A stretch of 64,000 nt of DNA, from contig NC_063436.1 in NCBI RefSeq assembly GCF_020379485.1, forward strand, positions 19,280,423 to 19,344,422. The letters run 5' to 3'. The number at the start of each line of letters is the position of its first letter. Position 1 is the first letter of the stretch. Position numbers and translations under genes: made by a program. The notes beneath the pieces were generated by a model. That model worked only from the letters and a program-made list of their open reading frames with translations, was not told where the DNA came from and ran no database searches. The stretch is from Brassica napus. Lineage: Eukaryota > Streptophyta > Magnoliopsida > Brassicales > Brassicaceae. Below, piece after piece: positions 27,011 to 38,655 of the stretch.

Positions 27011-28171
27011 TGTGATTGGTCAGGGGAGAAACTCGGTTTGAGTCTTGTGAAGCTGCTTGAACTCGTTTTGTGTTTGGTTGATGATAAAATATTTATATAG
27101 ATAGTTATGATTTGTGAATGAAGATGAGTTTGGCTTTGTTATTATTGTTCATGTCAGGAAGTAATCGAGGATCTTCCAGATTCATTAATAAAAAGCTTCT
27201 TATTTTTATTTCGCTTATAGAGAGAATCATTGTAAAGGCTTCTGCCTTCTTTGTTTCTTTGTCGTGTATGGTTTTAGATTGTCTAATAGTTGCGGAAAAG
27301 TTGAAAGTTTGTCTTGTCAGGAAATCATGTGACTCTCTTCTAATTGGTAGAATTCATATGAAAAGTTTTGTTTGTTTCTGACTTTGAGCATGCATGAAAA
27401 ACCTCAGCTTTTCACCTGGTTTCTTGTAGTCTTAATGATTTAGTGAGATTAGGAATCTATTCTTATTCAAGTGTTCAGTTCAGGTTCTAGCGTCTCAGCA
27501 TCTACTAAGACAGTCTACTTCATGTTTATTATGTTGGTCATTATGAACAAAAGGTTTCTTATGCTCTCAACTTAATGATTCCTTCTTCAAGTTCTATATG
27601 ACTGCTGCGATATTTCAGTTTCAGTAACTAGTTGTTTTATTTTCCTTTATATATTTGAAACTCATGTTATTTCAAGATCCTGCTATGGGATATTTAATCT
27701 CGACTTCGACCTACATTAAACTTCTCTTCTGTGCCACTTCCCACTCATTGTCGCTTTAGTGTCGCTGTGTCGGTTTAGTTGCAATTCCTCTTAGGAGGAT
27801 TGTCAAATGATAATAGGAAATGTATCATGTCGCTGGGGTAGCTTAGCTCTAGGTTCCAAACACAAACAAAAAAAACGAAGCCAGCGTTTAATATATCAGA
27901 GTTTGGAAATTACAAAGATGAGGATTTGGAAACCACCAAACTCTCCATAAACTTTTCTCAATCTTCCTGAAACTTTTATACATATAGAAAGCATAGCCTC
28001 ACTAAAACACAGTCACATGAGAGTAACTAATACTTTATAATACTTTATAAAATATAGAAATGCGCTTGACTTTACAGGATTGATGTTTTGAAATCAAATC
28101 GGATACCAAATAATTGCTTCTTAGTGACCTTAGCGTTGGAGCTTACACATTTATCCACAACTCTCTTAAAT
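27011..28171. other. Intergenic region between MKK5 and 4CL5a
   Basis: Convergent 3' ends of MKK5 copy 2 (+) and 4CL5a (-). AT-rich with no recognisable gene; the frame at 27118-27381 has no family signature. Confidence 0.6.
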
Positions 28172-31100
28172 CTATTTAGGGTACTCAGACTCCAGTTTAG
28201 CTCGGAGTTCCTTCCTAAGAATCTTTCCGGACACTGCTTTCGGAATAGCTTCTATGAAAAACACCATCTTGATTCTCTTGTAATGAACCACCTACATGTA
28301 AGATTATCACACCATTCATTTAAGACATGCAAAAGTATCCATCTTTGTGTGCTTTGCGTTTGGAGAGTGGAAGTAAAATCTTTACCTGTTTGTTGACATA
28401 ACTCTTGACATCATCTTCGGTTAAATGAGACCCTTCTGATCTAACCACATATGCTACTGGAACCTCATCAGCAACTTCATCCTTCATCCTGAAAATTCAA
28501 GCTTCATTAGAAGCTACAAATAGTGGTGCTTCAAACTGGAAGGTTTTAGAATTGTGTTTTAAAAACTCACGCCACAACTGCAGCATCCTCGATGTAAGGA
28601 TGAGAAATAAGTAATGCTTCAAGCTCAGCTGGAGCCACTTGATAGCCTTTGAATTTGATAAGTTCCTTTAACCGATCAACAATGAAGACCTCATCGTCAT
28701 CATCCACAAACCCAATATCTCCTGTGTGTAACCACCCGTCTTTGTCTATGGTTATCGCAGTAGCCTCCGGATCATTCAAATAACCTAACAATAACACACT
28801 CTTTTTCACCATCAAAGTATTTTTCCTATGTAAGTAAAATTATTGATTCGTTTACCTTTCATGAGTTGATCACCTCGGATGCATATTTCGCCAGGTTTGT
28901 TGCGTGGTAAAGAGACTCCGGTTATGGTGTCGACCACTTTCATCTCGGCGTTTCTGATCACAGTCCCGCACGCACCAGACTTGGTCTTGAATGGGTTCTT
29001 TGCAAACGCTAATGACTTAGCCACCGTTCCTGACTCAGTCATTCCATAACCCTGAAAACATGTTTCCTTTTTTAGTTTAGTCATTACAAAAATGTGAAAA
29101 CGACAACAGTTGACAATTGTCTACCATAATAACATCCATACTGACGAAGACAGGAACTAACGAACCACAGCAAAAGTCATCAAATAAGTTCTGTCTGAAA
29201 AATTATAATTAAAGTAAACGGAAATTAATGTGTGACAGTCTCATCAACATGTGTTTGTCGTCCTAGTTGAATTAAATTTGATGGGTACTGTTAGCGTTTT
29301 ATGTATGATCCCACTAACCTATCAATAAGTCAACACTGGAGTTTAGTTTTCTCAACTGCAATTAAAACAACTATAAGCTCGATCTGGATGGGTGATTCTT
29401 ATAAAGAGATGAGTAATGAATGTGTCCCCAGTAATGGACTAAACGGTGCAAATAATTTATTACTCACAAATTATCTAAACTACATTATCTAAAGGCAATG
29501 TTAGAAACCAAACAGAGAAAATGCAGAACAAAGGGGGCAGTATGATCAGAGTGTTCTTTATGTTGGATTACGCGATGTAATAGATGGATCGAATCCAAAG
29601 TTCTTGTCAATGACAAAAGGCGTTTGACCACAATAGATGGCAGCCAATACCAAGATCGTTCTAGACTGTCAACGAAGTTGGATAAGTTAAAGTATCAAGA
29701 CCATGCTTGCAATTGTGCAAGTTGGCATCGTGTTATTACTTTTTCTAGTTTCAAGTTCTTAAAAATGTATTTGTTATTGTTTTTTCATGTAAGCTTTAAC
29801 AACTGTATTCAATCTTAATGAAGATAATATTTAGTCGGAAAAAAAAGAAGAGTGTTCTTTATTTGTCAGTGTGACACTAGACTCCATTTAAAAGCTAATA
29901 ATCATTGTACTCTATCTGTTTTATAAAATGTTTTTTATTTATTACTGTACCTTTTAATCTGATGCAAAATTTGAATAACAAGGAACTTGTTGGATACTTT
30001 AATGTTGGTTTTGTTATTCTATTATCCTATCTTAGGAACTATTTAGTGATATTCAACCAACCGGACGAAACCATATTGGCTTAGGTACTAATTTATTGTC
30101 TTCAGTTTAGTTGTTTAATTTTTTTTTTAATCGAAGGTGCTATGCGTTAAATCGAGACTAATCTCACAATAAAAGTAGTCAACCTTATTTTCTCAAGTCT
30201 AAAATGAGTTCTATAGTCGTTTACTAGACAGGAACTAAGAAACCGCAGGATGATAGATATATCATATATCTAGTCTAATAACATGAGCTACGTAAAGTTA
30301 AACTGCTTTTAGTCTATAATATAGTCGGTTAAAATTCTCAAGAAAATAAAATATATACATATATATATAGCCGGATATTTTGGACCAAGCAGAAACTAGC
30401 CTATAGAAAAGTACTTCAATTAATGTTTGACAAATTTATAAGACTAGAATGAATCATCCTTGTCAGTTCTAACTAAACCAGCTAAACTGGTTAATCTCTC
30501 AAAGTCTACCCGAAATGGCAAAGTTTGACCAAATATGAACCATCCTTCTATCTGGTCGTCTAAATGTACAGTTTGCTAACTTTTTTTTTGCTATTAATAG
30601 AATAAAGTACACTTGTCAGAATTTGGAAGTGTTGTTTTGATGTGAAATTCCAGAACAATATGTTTTTGTTTGGTTCCCCTTTATAATTCGCTCGCCCACC
30701 ACGAGTTACTTAACTTTCATCTAACTGGTTGACTTGCATAGTCAAAGATGACGAGAACGATGGGTAGTCAATTTCTACATATTAAAACAAATAGTGTATT
30801 ATTGGTACTCTAACATTGCCATTACAACCCGTATATATTCGAAATCTGATGATGCCGATCTACACTGACATAAATAGTTTTAAAGCTTAGGTTTGGTGCA
30901 ACCACCACTAATTAATCCATTTCTTTAATATTTAGACCACGAACTTGTTAGTGTATCTACTACCTTTTGGTCAAAGACTTTAGAATATGGATGATAAGTC
31001 CTCGACAGGAGATATACCTTAAGTTTGATCTCATTGAAAACTTGTATAGTCAAAGATAGTGACAACGATAGCTAATCAAACGACTACATATAATCAAATA

Positions 31101-32656
31101 CTATTGGTACCTCTAACATCGCAATTTACCAATAAATATTCGAAATTTGGTGACGCTGAAGATCTAGACACTAACATAAATAGTTTTAAAGCTTAGGTTT
31201 GGTGAACCACCACTATCAGTCCATTTCTTAAATATTTAGACCACGAACTTGTTAGTGTGTCTATTTATACATTAAAATATTCCATTTGATTGATTAATCA
31301 CGTTAGGCAATTGCACATAGCGACAAATCTTCACCTACCCCCAAGCATTTATAGTACTAAACATTACAAATGTAAGTTAATCTTTAAGTACCACATATCT
31401 AATCGAAATAGCTATACTAATCCATTTTCTACTCAATAATAATCCACGAGTTATTAACTAATTGCAAATTCTCAATAATCATGTTTCTCAGACTCTGTCC
31501 AATTGAATTAAATTTACGAAGAAATCAGCAAAATAGTTGTGAAAATGAAAGGACACTAACTAAAACTGACCTGTCCAAATATGGCATTGGGAAACTTGAG
31601 ACGCACGGCGTCTTCAAGCTCCTTCTTGAGCGTAGCTGCGCCTGAAAGCATCATCCTCACTGAGCTCAGATCGTACTTCTCCGTCTCCTGAGACTTAACA
31701 AACGCTAGAACCACCGGAGGAGCCACCGGAACTACGGTGACCTTATACCTCTGAATAAGCTCCATCACTAGATTCAACTCGAACCTCGGAACGATCAAGA
31801 TCGCCGCTCCCGTCCTCATAGCCGAGAGCATCAACGCGTCGAGCGCGTAAATGTGAAACATAGGGAGGAAACAGAGAATGACGTCATCTCCGGTGAAGTT
31901 GACGTTAGGGTTTTCTCCGTCTACTTTCTGAGCGATGCTCGTAACTAATCCCTTGTGAGTGATCATCACTCCCTTCGGAAGCCCCGTGGTTCCGGAGGAG
32001 TACGGCATCGCTACAGTGTCTTCCGGCGAGATCTCCGGTTTAGGGAGCTCTGTTTCGTCCGCTTGAGCCAGTTCCTTGAAACTCACGCAACCGTCAGCTA
32101 CTGGAACTGCGTCGTTTTCATCTTCCACGCAAACGATCAAAACGCTGTCGTTCTTCATGTTTGTAAGTTTATCTACGTAACATGACTTAGTGATGATCAT
32201 CTTCGTGGCGGAAGCTTTTGCCTGTTTCTCTATCTCCGACTCTGTATAGAACGGATTCGCGGTGGTGGATACGGCTCCGAGGTAAGCCACGGCGAGGAAG
32301 GAGAGAGCAAACTCCGGCGAGTTCGGGAGAAGGAGCATGACGGTGTCACGTTGGCGGATCCCTAGCCGATGGATCCCGGCGGCGATACGCCGTAAACTGA
32401 TTTGTACATCACCGTAGGTAAAGATACGTCCGGTAGCACCATCGATGAGACATGTGGCTGTGGAGTCTCCGTCGCCGTCGCCGGAGAACTTCTGGAAGAC
32501 GTAATCGGTGAGAGGAAGATGATTAGGGATGGAGATGTCGGGAAGTTTGGACCGGAAAATGAATTCATGAGAAGGCTCTGGATCTGTCTTAAGAGGAAGT
32601 TCTTGATCTGTCTTCTTTGTGACAAAAAGCGTTTGTTGTTGTTGTTGGAGCACCAT
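28172..32656 (-). CDS. 4CL5: 4-coumarate:CoA ligase, 4CL5 type, copy a
   Basis: AMP-forming ligase that converts hydroxycinnamates to CoA thioesters for lignin and flavonoid synthesis. Five exons: 31571-32656, 28856-29051, 28571-28784, 28386-28488, 28172-28291; the total is 1719 nt and in frame, giving 572 residues. Box [18 protein letters not shown] and box II GEICIRG are intact, as are GYGMTES and the catalytic Lys region [13 protein letters not shown]. The start [11 protein letters not shown] matches Arabidopsis 4CL5. After [10 protein letters not shown] the sequence continues [10 protein letters not shown], one residue shorter than the LAMSLGFAKEP of 4CL1/4CL2. That missing residue is the change known to allow sinapate activation in Arabidopsis 4CL5, so sinapoyl-CoA activity is predicted. 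Intron 1 is long (29052-31570, 2519 bp) against 972 bp in copy b. Confidence 0.94.
30737..31264. repeat. Tandem ~310-bp repeat inside intron 1 of 4CL5a
   Basis: Units at 30737-30960 and 31046-31264 share AAATAGTTTTAAAGCTTAGG, TATTTAGACCACGAACTTGT and other blocks in the same order and orientation, with a period of about 310 bp. A shorter third relative lies outside the gene at about 35231-35310. The tandem copies partly explain the length of this intron. Confidence 0.8.
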
Positions 32657-33877
32657 TTGTGTGTAGACTCTAATTCTTCTACTTAGAAAAAATAAAAATT
32701 CTTTTCAAAATGTAACGTTTTATTTTTCTTTTTCGTTTTTCCTCTTTTGATTGAGTTTTATAATGGTACGTTGGGTTTTATAAAGAAACTGGACGAAGCC
32801 GATTTTTTTTTATAATTATTATATCCACTATGATTTGTTTCCATTACATGCGATTTTCTTAATGATTTGTCTATAAACTATTGGTCGAGTGCAGCGTAGT
32901 TGGTGGGTGGGCCATTTTACTGTTGATTTTCAACACGGCTTTTATTATTCAAATAAAGTTTCTTTTATCTTGTAGGTGTCAGAAAATCTTATTAAAAACT
33001 ATTGTACAGGTAATTTTTATTATTACGGTGAAATTATATATTTTTTATTTTAAGTGTATATATAAAAGTAATTAAATTTGGCTTAATTAGGTAAATTTAA
33101 ACTGTATACTATGTTTTCTTCATTTTTTTTTAAAAAACGTGTAAGTTGTAACTAAGTTTTGTACGCGAGTAAATCCACGTAGATATATAGAGTTTGATTG
33201 CGACTCCTGCTTTGCTTGAGAGGGATAATATTTGCTTTTTTGGTCAATAATAACTACTATAATATTATCTGTCTTTTAATACGATATTATTATATTTCTG
33301 TTATGGAAACCTTGAGACTACTCCAAAAGAAAATAATATTTATCAGAAGATCGGTCAAAAAAATTAAAACAGTTGATATGTATAAAGTGAGGAATTTATA
33401 CTATAATGTATTTATTCTAAACCATGAAATGTAGCCTAATATCTTGTGTTAATTAATATTATTGATATGTATATTACCACCCGGATTTCAACCCTCCATA
33501 TTGCACATTTTATGTTGTTGAACAAAAAAGTGTACACATGTAATCATGTATAGTAAAAAAAATTGTCCGGTAAGTTTCAGAGCTTGTGTGAAAAATTTCT
33601 TTCAATCCAATAATTACCGTTATCACCTGATATGAAAACATGCACTTAACCTTTAACTATCTTCTAAATATCGTTTAAAAAAATATTACATCATTAACTA
33701 TAGCGAGCGTAAAAATATCAAAGCGTGGCAAGCGATTAACAAAATCAAGACCAAACAAAATGAAGTGCTTGAAGCCAAACAAGTTGTAACCAAGTGGTTA
33801 AGTTTGGTTGGTGATATCATTTGTCATGGATGTATTGATTTGACTATTATATTGTCTCGTGTTAATTTACTCCGAGT
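32657..33877. other. 4CL5a upstream region
   Basis: AT-rich flank upstream of the 4CL5a start. No gene recognised. I could not point confidently to AC elements of the phenylpropanoid promoter type by eye. Confidence 0.5.
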
Positions 33878-34570
33878 AATCTGTTTTCCTCTATTGTGAA
33901 GTGTTCGTGAGCAGAACAGGGTTAGCATCTTCGTTGTGATGAAGTTGGTTAAGCCACCCCTCCATTTCCTGTAGCGAAGGAGTCCTCGTCGCATCTTTCA
34001 GTAAGGGTCTTTCCCGGTTTGTTTCGCTACCCTCTTAATTCCTCAGTGGCTTCGTATTGGATGTTTGAAGCAATATAAAGAGGTCGATGTGTGGGATCAA
34101 CCGGATGAAGATGCGGGGGAGCGGTTTGTCCCGGGTGGTTCAGTTCTTTTGGTTCTAGGGTTCAGGGGTCAGTATCGTGTGGGATCTGACTCGGGTGTGA
34201 TGCTAATTTGTGTGGTTCTGGCTCTTCATCTCTTCATCGTGAACAGAGGTTCAGATGAGTTTCGGTCGTTTATGTCTTTCACGTCGCTTGCTCACTTGTC
34301 TGAATGTTGTTCTCCGCAAGTTATCCGGCTGCTTTAGGCTCCTTACTATTATCTTTGGCCTTTGTTCATTAATGTATGTGGGTGTAGAGGTATGATCTTG
34401 CTTTAGTCTTTTAAGTTAGCATTCAGTTTGTTGGTAGTTGCCTGTGTTTGGGCTTAAGTTACCCTTGTATGGGTTTTAGTTCCGGGGATTTCACTTTGTT
34501 CCGGTTATGTATTTCATCAGGTTCTAATATAAATCAGTTGACGGAAAAAAAAAATCTGTTTTCCTCTATT
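33878..34570 (+). mobile_element. Poly(A)-tailed non-LTR retroposon with 18-bp target duplications
   Basis: The 18-bp direct repeat AATCTGTTTTCCTCTATT is present at 33878-33895 and 34553-34570 and encloses about 657 bp ending in TCAGTTGACGG and a run of A. This is the signature of LINE-mediated insertion on the plus strand. The insert is GC-richer than its surroundings. The frame at 34065-34337 has no recognisable domain, so the insert is either the 3' end of a LINE or a SINE-like passenger; I cannot identify its source. Confidence 0.85.
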
Positions 34571-35230
34571 AAAAACACACAATCTTAATTCGTTTCTAGT
34601 AGACCACCTATATGGATGACCACACGAATACGTAGACCATTGCATGAATGAATTGGACATTAGTGAATGAAAAACCTTTAACAAACGAATTCGAAGTTCT
34701 CTTTACTTGAAGCTTGCTTTTCTTTTTAGATGACTCTTATAATTCAAGTCTGCATTAAAACTTGAATATCACATTCCAATATCTGCCACATTCGTAAACC
34801 ATATGCATCTTCTTCACTATACGATACAATAATGTAACAAAAAGGAACTTCTTATAAAACAATTTGTAAAAAGGGGATAATTCTTGAAACTCGGGGTAAT
34901 AGATTCCTAAAAGAAATTTACTCATTAACCCATAATTACGAAGGGTAGAGACAATTCCTTACACCTGATTAACACAAATCGAAGTTGCAATAAATATTAA
35001 CTTTTCTTCCCATTAAAGAGAGTATGTGTTGCTTTAGCTTCAGTAGAAAATATGCAATCCAATAGTAGGATACTTTCCAACTTTTTGATGGCATGGTTGT
35101 TTACCTTGAGATGCAAGTATGAAACCACTACCAAGAACTGTTTATGTCAATGAGTGGCTTTATATGTTTTTAATCAAATTACTAGTTGTGGTTATCCATT
35201 CGTATCCCGTTTTTGGTTACCCCTAATATG

Positions 35231-35310
35231 ACAATGACATAAATAGTTGCAAAGCTAATTCTTATGAACCACCAATAGTCTGATTTAGACCACAAAGTTG
35301 TTGTATCTCT
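35231..35310. repeat. Third copy of 4CL5 intron-1 repeat sequence
   Basis: GACATAAATAGTTGCAAAGC followed by GAACCACCAATAGTC and TTTAGACCACAAAGTTGTTG matches the 3' half of the intron-1 repeat unit at about 31170-31255. It lies upstream of 4CL5a, between the two ligase genes, and may be a remnant of a further ligase copy. Confidence 0.6.
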
Positions 35311-35398
35311 CTATCATATAAATATATTACTGTGGGTATTTATATTATTCAGCATATCAACCCCATCTTATACTACATCTGTAGTGATGGGTCGTTCT

Positions 35399-35418
35399 CC
35401 CCCCCCCCCCCCCCCCCC
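35399..35418. repeat. Homopolymer of 20 C
   Basis: A run of 20 C flanked by TTCT and GGCC. Such a run is rare in plant DNA and could also be a sequencing or assembly artefact in length. Confidence 0.9.
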
Positions 35419-36132
35419 GGCCATTCTACAATTATGTCATACTTAAAACATGGTACCATATTTCAACCAAATGAAAATAGAGTAAATTAGTTAAATATAC
35501 TAACAAATGTGGGATATCATTGAATGGGGGGGAAAATAGTAATGTTGGGGGGAAGAAAATTGGAAGGATATAGGGTATGGAGTGCAAATAGGGGAAAAGT
35601 GGTGTGTAGGGAGTACAAATTTTCATGAAAATAACTTTGAGGAAAACAAAAAAATACAACAATTATTAATTATTCACCACACGAATACAAGCAACTATAT
35701 TGCACTACAAGAAATATGAATATTGGTAGCAGTTCGTGGTAGCACGAATTCACGAACTGCTACCAAAAGTGTTAAAATCGAATCACAACTCTATTCAAGC
35801 TTTAAATTTGTGCTACGAAAAAATTTCATTAAAAGGAAACCGAAAAATCAGTTTCGTAGCTGGAATGTCATTTTGGAGGTAAAAACACTTGGTGAAATTT
35901 CACATTCGCACCAAAAAAAATAAGTTATTTTTTACAAAAGAAAAAATATTCATTCTCTCCATCTTCTTCTTCTTCATTGTTCATTCAGAATTGATCTATC
36001 ATTTCAATCGAAGAAACATGATCCATTGGCCTTGTTCGAAGTCGAATTAAGGAACCCTAATCCGTCAAGCCACTGGATCTCGTTGTCGTAGACTCTTCGT
36101 CTTCTTCCCAAAACTCCTCCATCCACGGCGAA

Positions 36133-36550
36133 TTGGCTCCTTCGCCTTCCTCCGTCGCTCTTCGCCACCATCAGTTTTGCCATCTCTCGCTTCTTCTTCT
36201 TATTCCTTTCGTATTATCAATTTCAATTGCTCAGGTTTGTAAAAGCTTCCACCTTTCTTCAATGGTTCCTCCACAGGCTTACGATATTCTCACTTATACT
36301 ATCTTAAACTTTTGGGCTTAGGTCACTGAGGAGCAGCTTGATGGTTTGTTCATCGGCTTTGGGCAGGTCTAAGTCTTCTTTACAAGTTCATCTTTGTTTG
36401 TGGTGTGTTCTTTATCAAGACTAGTTTTGGTTGTTTAGGTTGTTGAATGTTTCACCACATTTTGGGTCGGGTCTTGCTTTGTCTCCGCCGTTTTCTCCAC
36501 CGCTTCATAGATCCGCCGTGTTCGAGCTCGTGGCCGCCAATCTAAGGTAC
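36133..36550 (+). other. Exon-like segments of unknown origin inside the CACTA element
   Basis: Relatively GC-rich segments such as TGAGGAGCAGCTTGATGG and GGGTCGGGTCTTGCTTTGTC (the latter near 36465, translating as FGSGLALSPPFSPPLHRS) are set between T-rich intron-like stretches and GTACG/CAG borders. They look like captured exons. I do not recognise the donor gene; they could be the 5' part of the same FTRB-like donor or of another gene. Confidence 0.4.
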
Positions 36551-36701
36551 GTTTGTCTCCACTGGAGTTTTGACTGTCTTGTACTTGCTCATTTATTTGT
36601 TTCTTAGTTGGTCTCAGTGAACATACGTGATTGAACTTGTAGAACTTATCTAATATTGAGTTGCTGTTTGTATTGTCTCTTTTTTTTTGTCCAATCTGAA
36701 G

Positions 36702-36810
36702 TTGTGTGAAGAAATCTGTGGAGATTATGAGGAAGTTCTCAGAGCAGTACGCTCGTTGCTCGGGAACTTACTTATGTGTTGACAAAGGAGTTACTTCTGT
36801 CGTCATCAAG
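36702..36810 (+). pseudogene. Captured exon of ferredoxin-thioredoxin reductase catalytic subunit (FTRB)
   Basis: The segment translates as KKSVEIMRKFSEQYARCSGT followed by YLCVDKGVTSVVIK, matching the start of the mature FTRB chain (KSVEIMRKFSEQYARxSGT, xFCVDKGVTSVVIK). It is bordered by a CTGAAG acceptor-like site and a GTTTGT donor-like site, so it is a genomic exon with flanking intron, not a retrocopy. The Cys of CVDKGV, part of the 4Fe-4S/disulfide centre, is kept. The remaining FTRB exons with the CPC and CHC motifs are absent, so it cannot encode a working enzyme. It lies wholly inside the CACTA element. Confidence 0.85.
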
Positions 36811-38585
36811 GTTTGTAAATTAACCTTAAAGTCTCCAACTTTCTGGTAGAATTGTGTTGACTCAGCTTTCTGTTCTTTGTTCAAAGATTATATGATTTGG
36901 AGGAGATTGGTTCTTTCTACTTGTAGATAATGACTTGCCAGAAGATGTTTGGCGTTGTTTTCTTGATATATATACAGTAGGCAGTAGCTATTAGAAATCT
37001 TGATGTGGGATTTTGTTGAACAGGTGGTGTTTTCATCAAAAGTTTCTATCATTCGATTGGTTATGAACTACTTGAAGAAAAACTGAGTTAGTTCATGTGA
37101 AGATCTTGAAATCTAGTGCTTATTAACTAATGAAGATGTTGAGTTTCTTCTTGTAATAGTGAATGAATCTGCTGAAAAAATTGAGTCGGTATTAATTAAA
37201 ATCTTCAGTTCTAGTGCTTAACTAAACCAAATGGATAAGTCTTCTAGTTGTAGAATAGTGATTCAGTGATTCTACAGAAGAGATTGGTCTATGCATGTGA
37301 ACATTTCGGCCTCTAGTTCTTAGCTAATGAAGTGGTTGTTTCTGGGAACGGGGTATGACTGAGCATAAGGATTCGTATAGTGCACCGCTTTGTCCTTGCA
37401 GGTGATCTTTGGAATTTTTTTGAAGATTGAAGATGAAGCCCCTAGACTTAATTGTTTTTGTTTATGTGTATTTTTGGATGATATATGAAATAATGTATGT
37501 TTTATAAATTTAATGAAATATAAATTTTTATTTATAGATCAAATTGCCATGTTTAAATGATAATTAGAGTTTTGTTATAAAATATTTTATATATCATCGT
37601 ATATTTTATATAGTTGTGTTAGATGTAAAAAATCATAATTTATTGCAAAATAATTGTATTTTAATTTATACTTTTGAGTGTAAAACACTAAAACTAAAGC
37701 ATAAAAATGGATTTTTATTATATAATATTTTATATATAATAGTTTAGGGGTTTATATGTTTAGTGTGAGACTATTATATGGAATTTGGTGTACTTCATGT
37801 TCCTAAACCCTAAACATGTTTCTATACCCTAAACATTAATTTTAAAACTTAATTTTTTTCATAATATAATTTAAATCTAAAACTTAAATTCAAAATCTAT
37901 AGTTTGATCATATTTAAAATCTAATCTCAAATTTAAAATTTAAACCTCAAACACTAAATCTTAAATCTACACCCTAAATATAATACCCTAGACCCCAAAC
38001 TTAAACCCTACATACAAAGTCATACTAAATATAATCTTTTCAAATAACTACTAAACTAAAACCTATTCCTTGTATAAATCACAACTTTATTAATCTTTTT
38101 CTTTTCAAATATTTATCTCAAGTTTTAACTTAGCCACAATTCTATTTCACAAATCTCAAACCATATACTTTAAACTCAATCACAACTATATAAACTAATA
38201 GTCAACAATTATAACATTAGTTAATAAAATTTTAAAACTAAACTTATAAGTATTAATTTAAAATTTTAATTTGATTTCAAACATCATATTTTAAAATTAT
38301 AAACCAAATTATCAAAATATTTAAAATAGTACAGCAAAAGAAAAAAACAAAAAGAAAAAAAATTGGCTAGCTATTAAAAAAGAAAAGAAAAACTATGGGC
38401 CAATCAACTCTCATCACGCGGATAACCTTCTGCACCGTAGGATACAATTAAATGAATGGCTGAGATGTTTTCTTTTCTTTTTTCTCTTATCTTCACAGAT
38501 CTCTTTTCTCTCCATCTCTCTTCCATCGACAAATCTCTCCTCCATCTTCTATTTTCAGATTTCATCTCCTCTATCTTTATTCTTA

Positions 38586-38590
<5 letters not shown>

Positions 38591-38652
<62 letters not shown>
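38591..38652. repeat. (CT)31 microsatellite inside the non-autonomous CACTA element
   Basis: Uninterrupted CT dinucleotide run of about 62 bp, followed by further CT-rich sequence to about 39000. Likely polymorphic in length. Confidence 0.95.

Positions 38653-38655
<3 letters not shown>

Noticed and set aside
37530..38340. Interstitial telomere-like sequence (AACCCTAAAC-type text)
   Set aside because: The motif is scattered and degenerate in AT-rich DNA inside the CACTA element, not a TTTAGGG tandem array.
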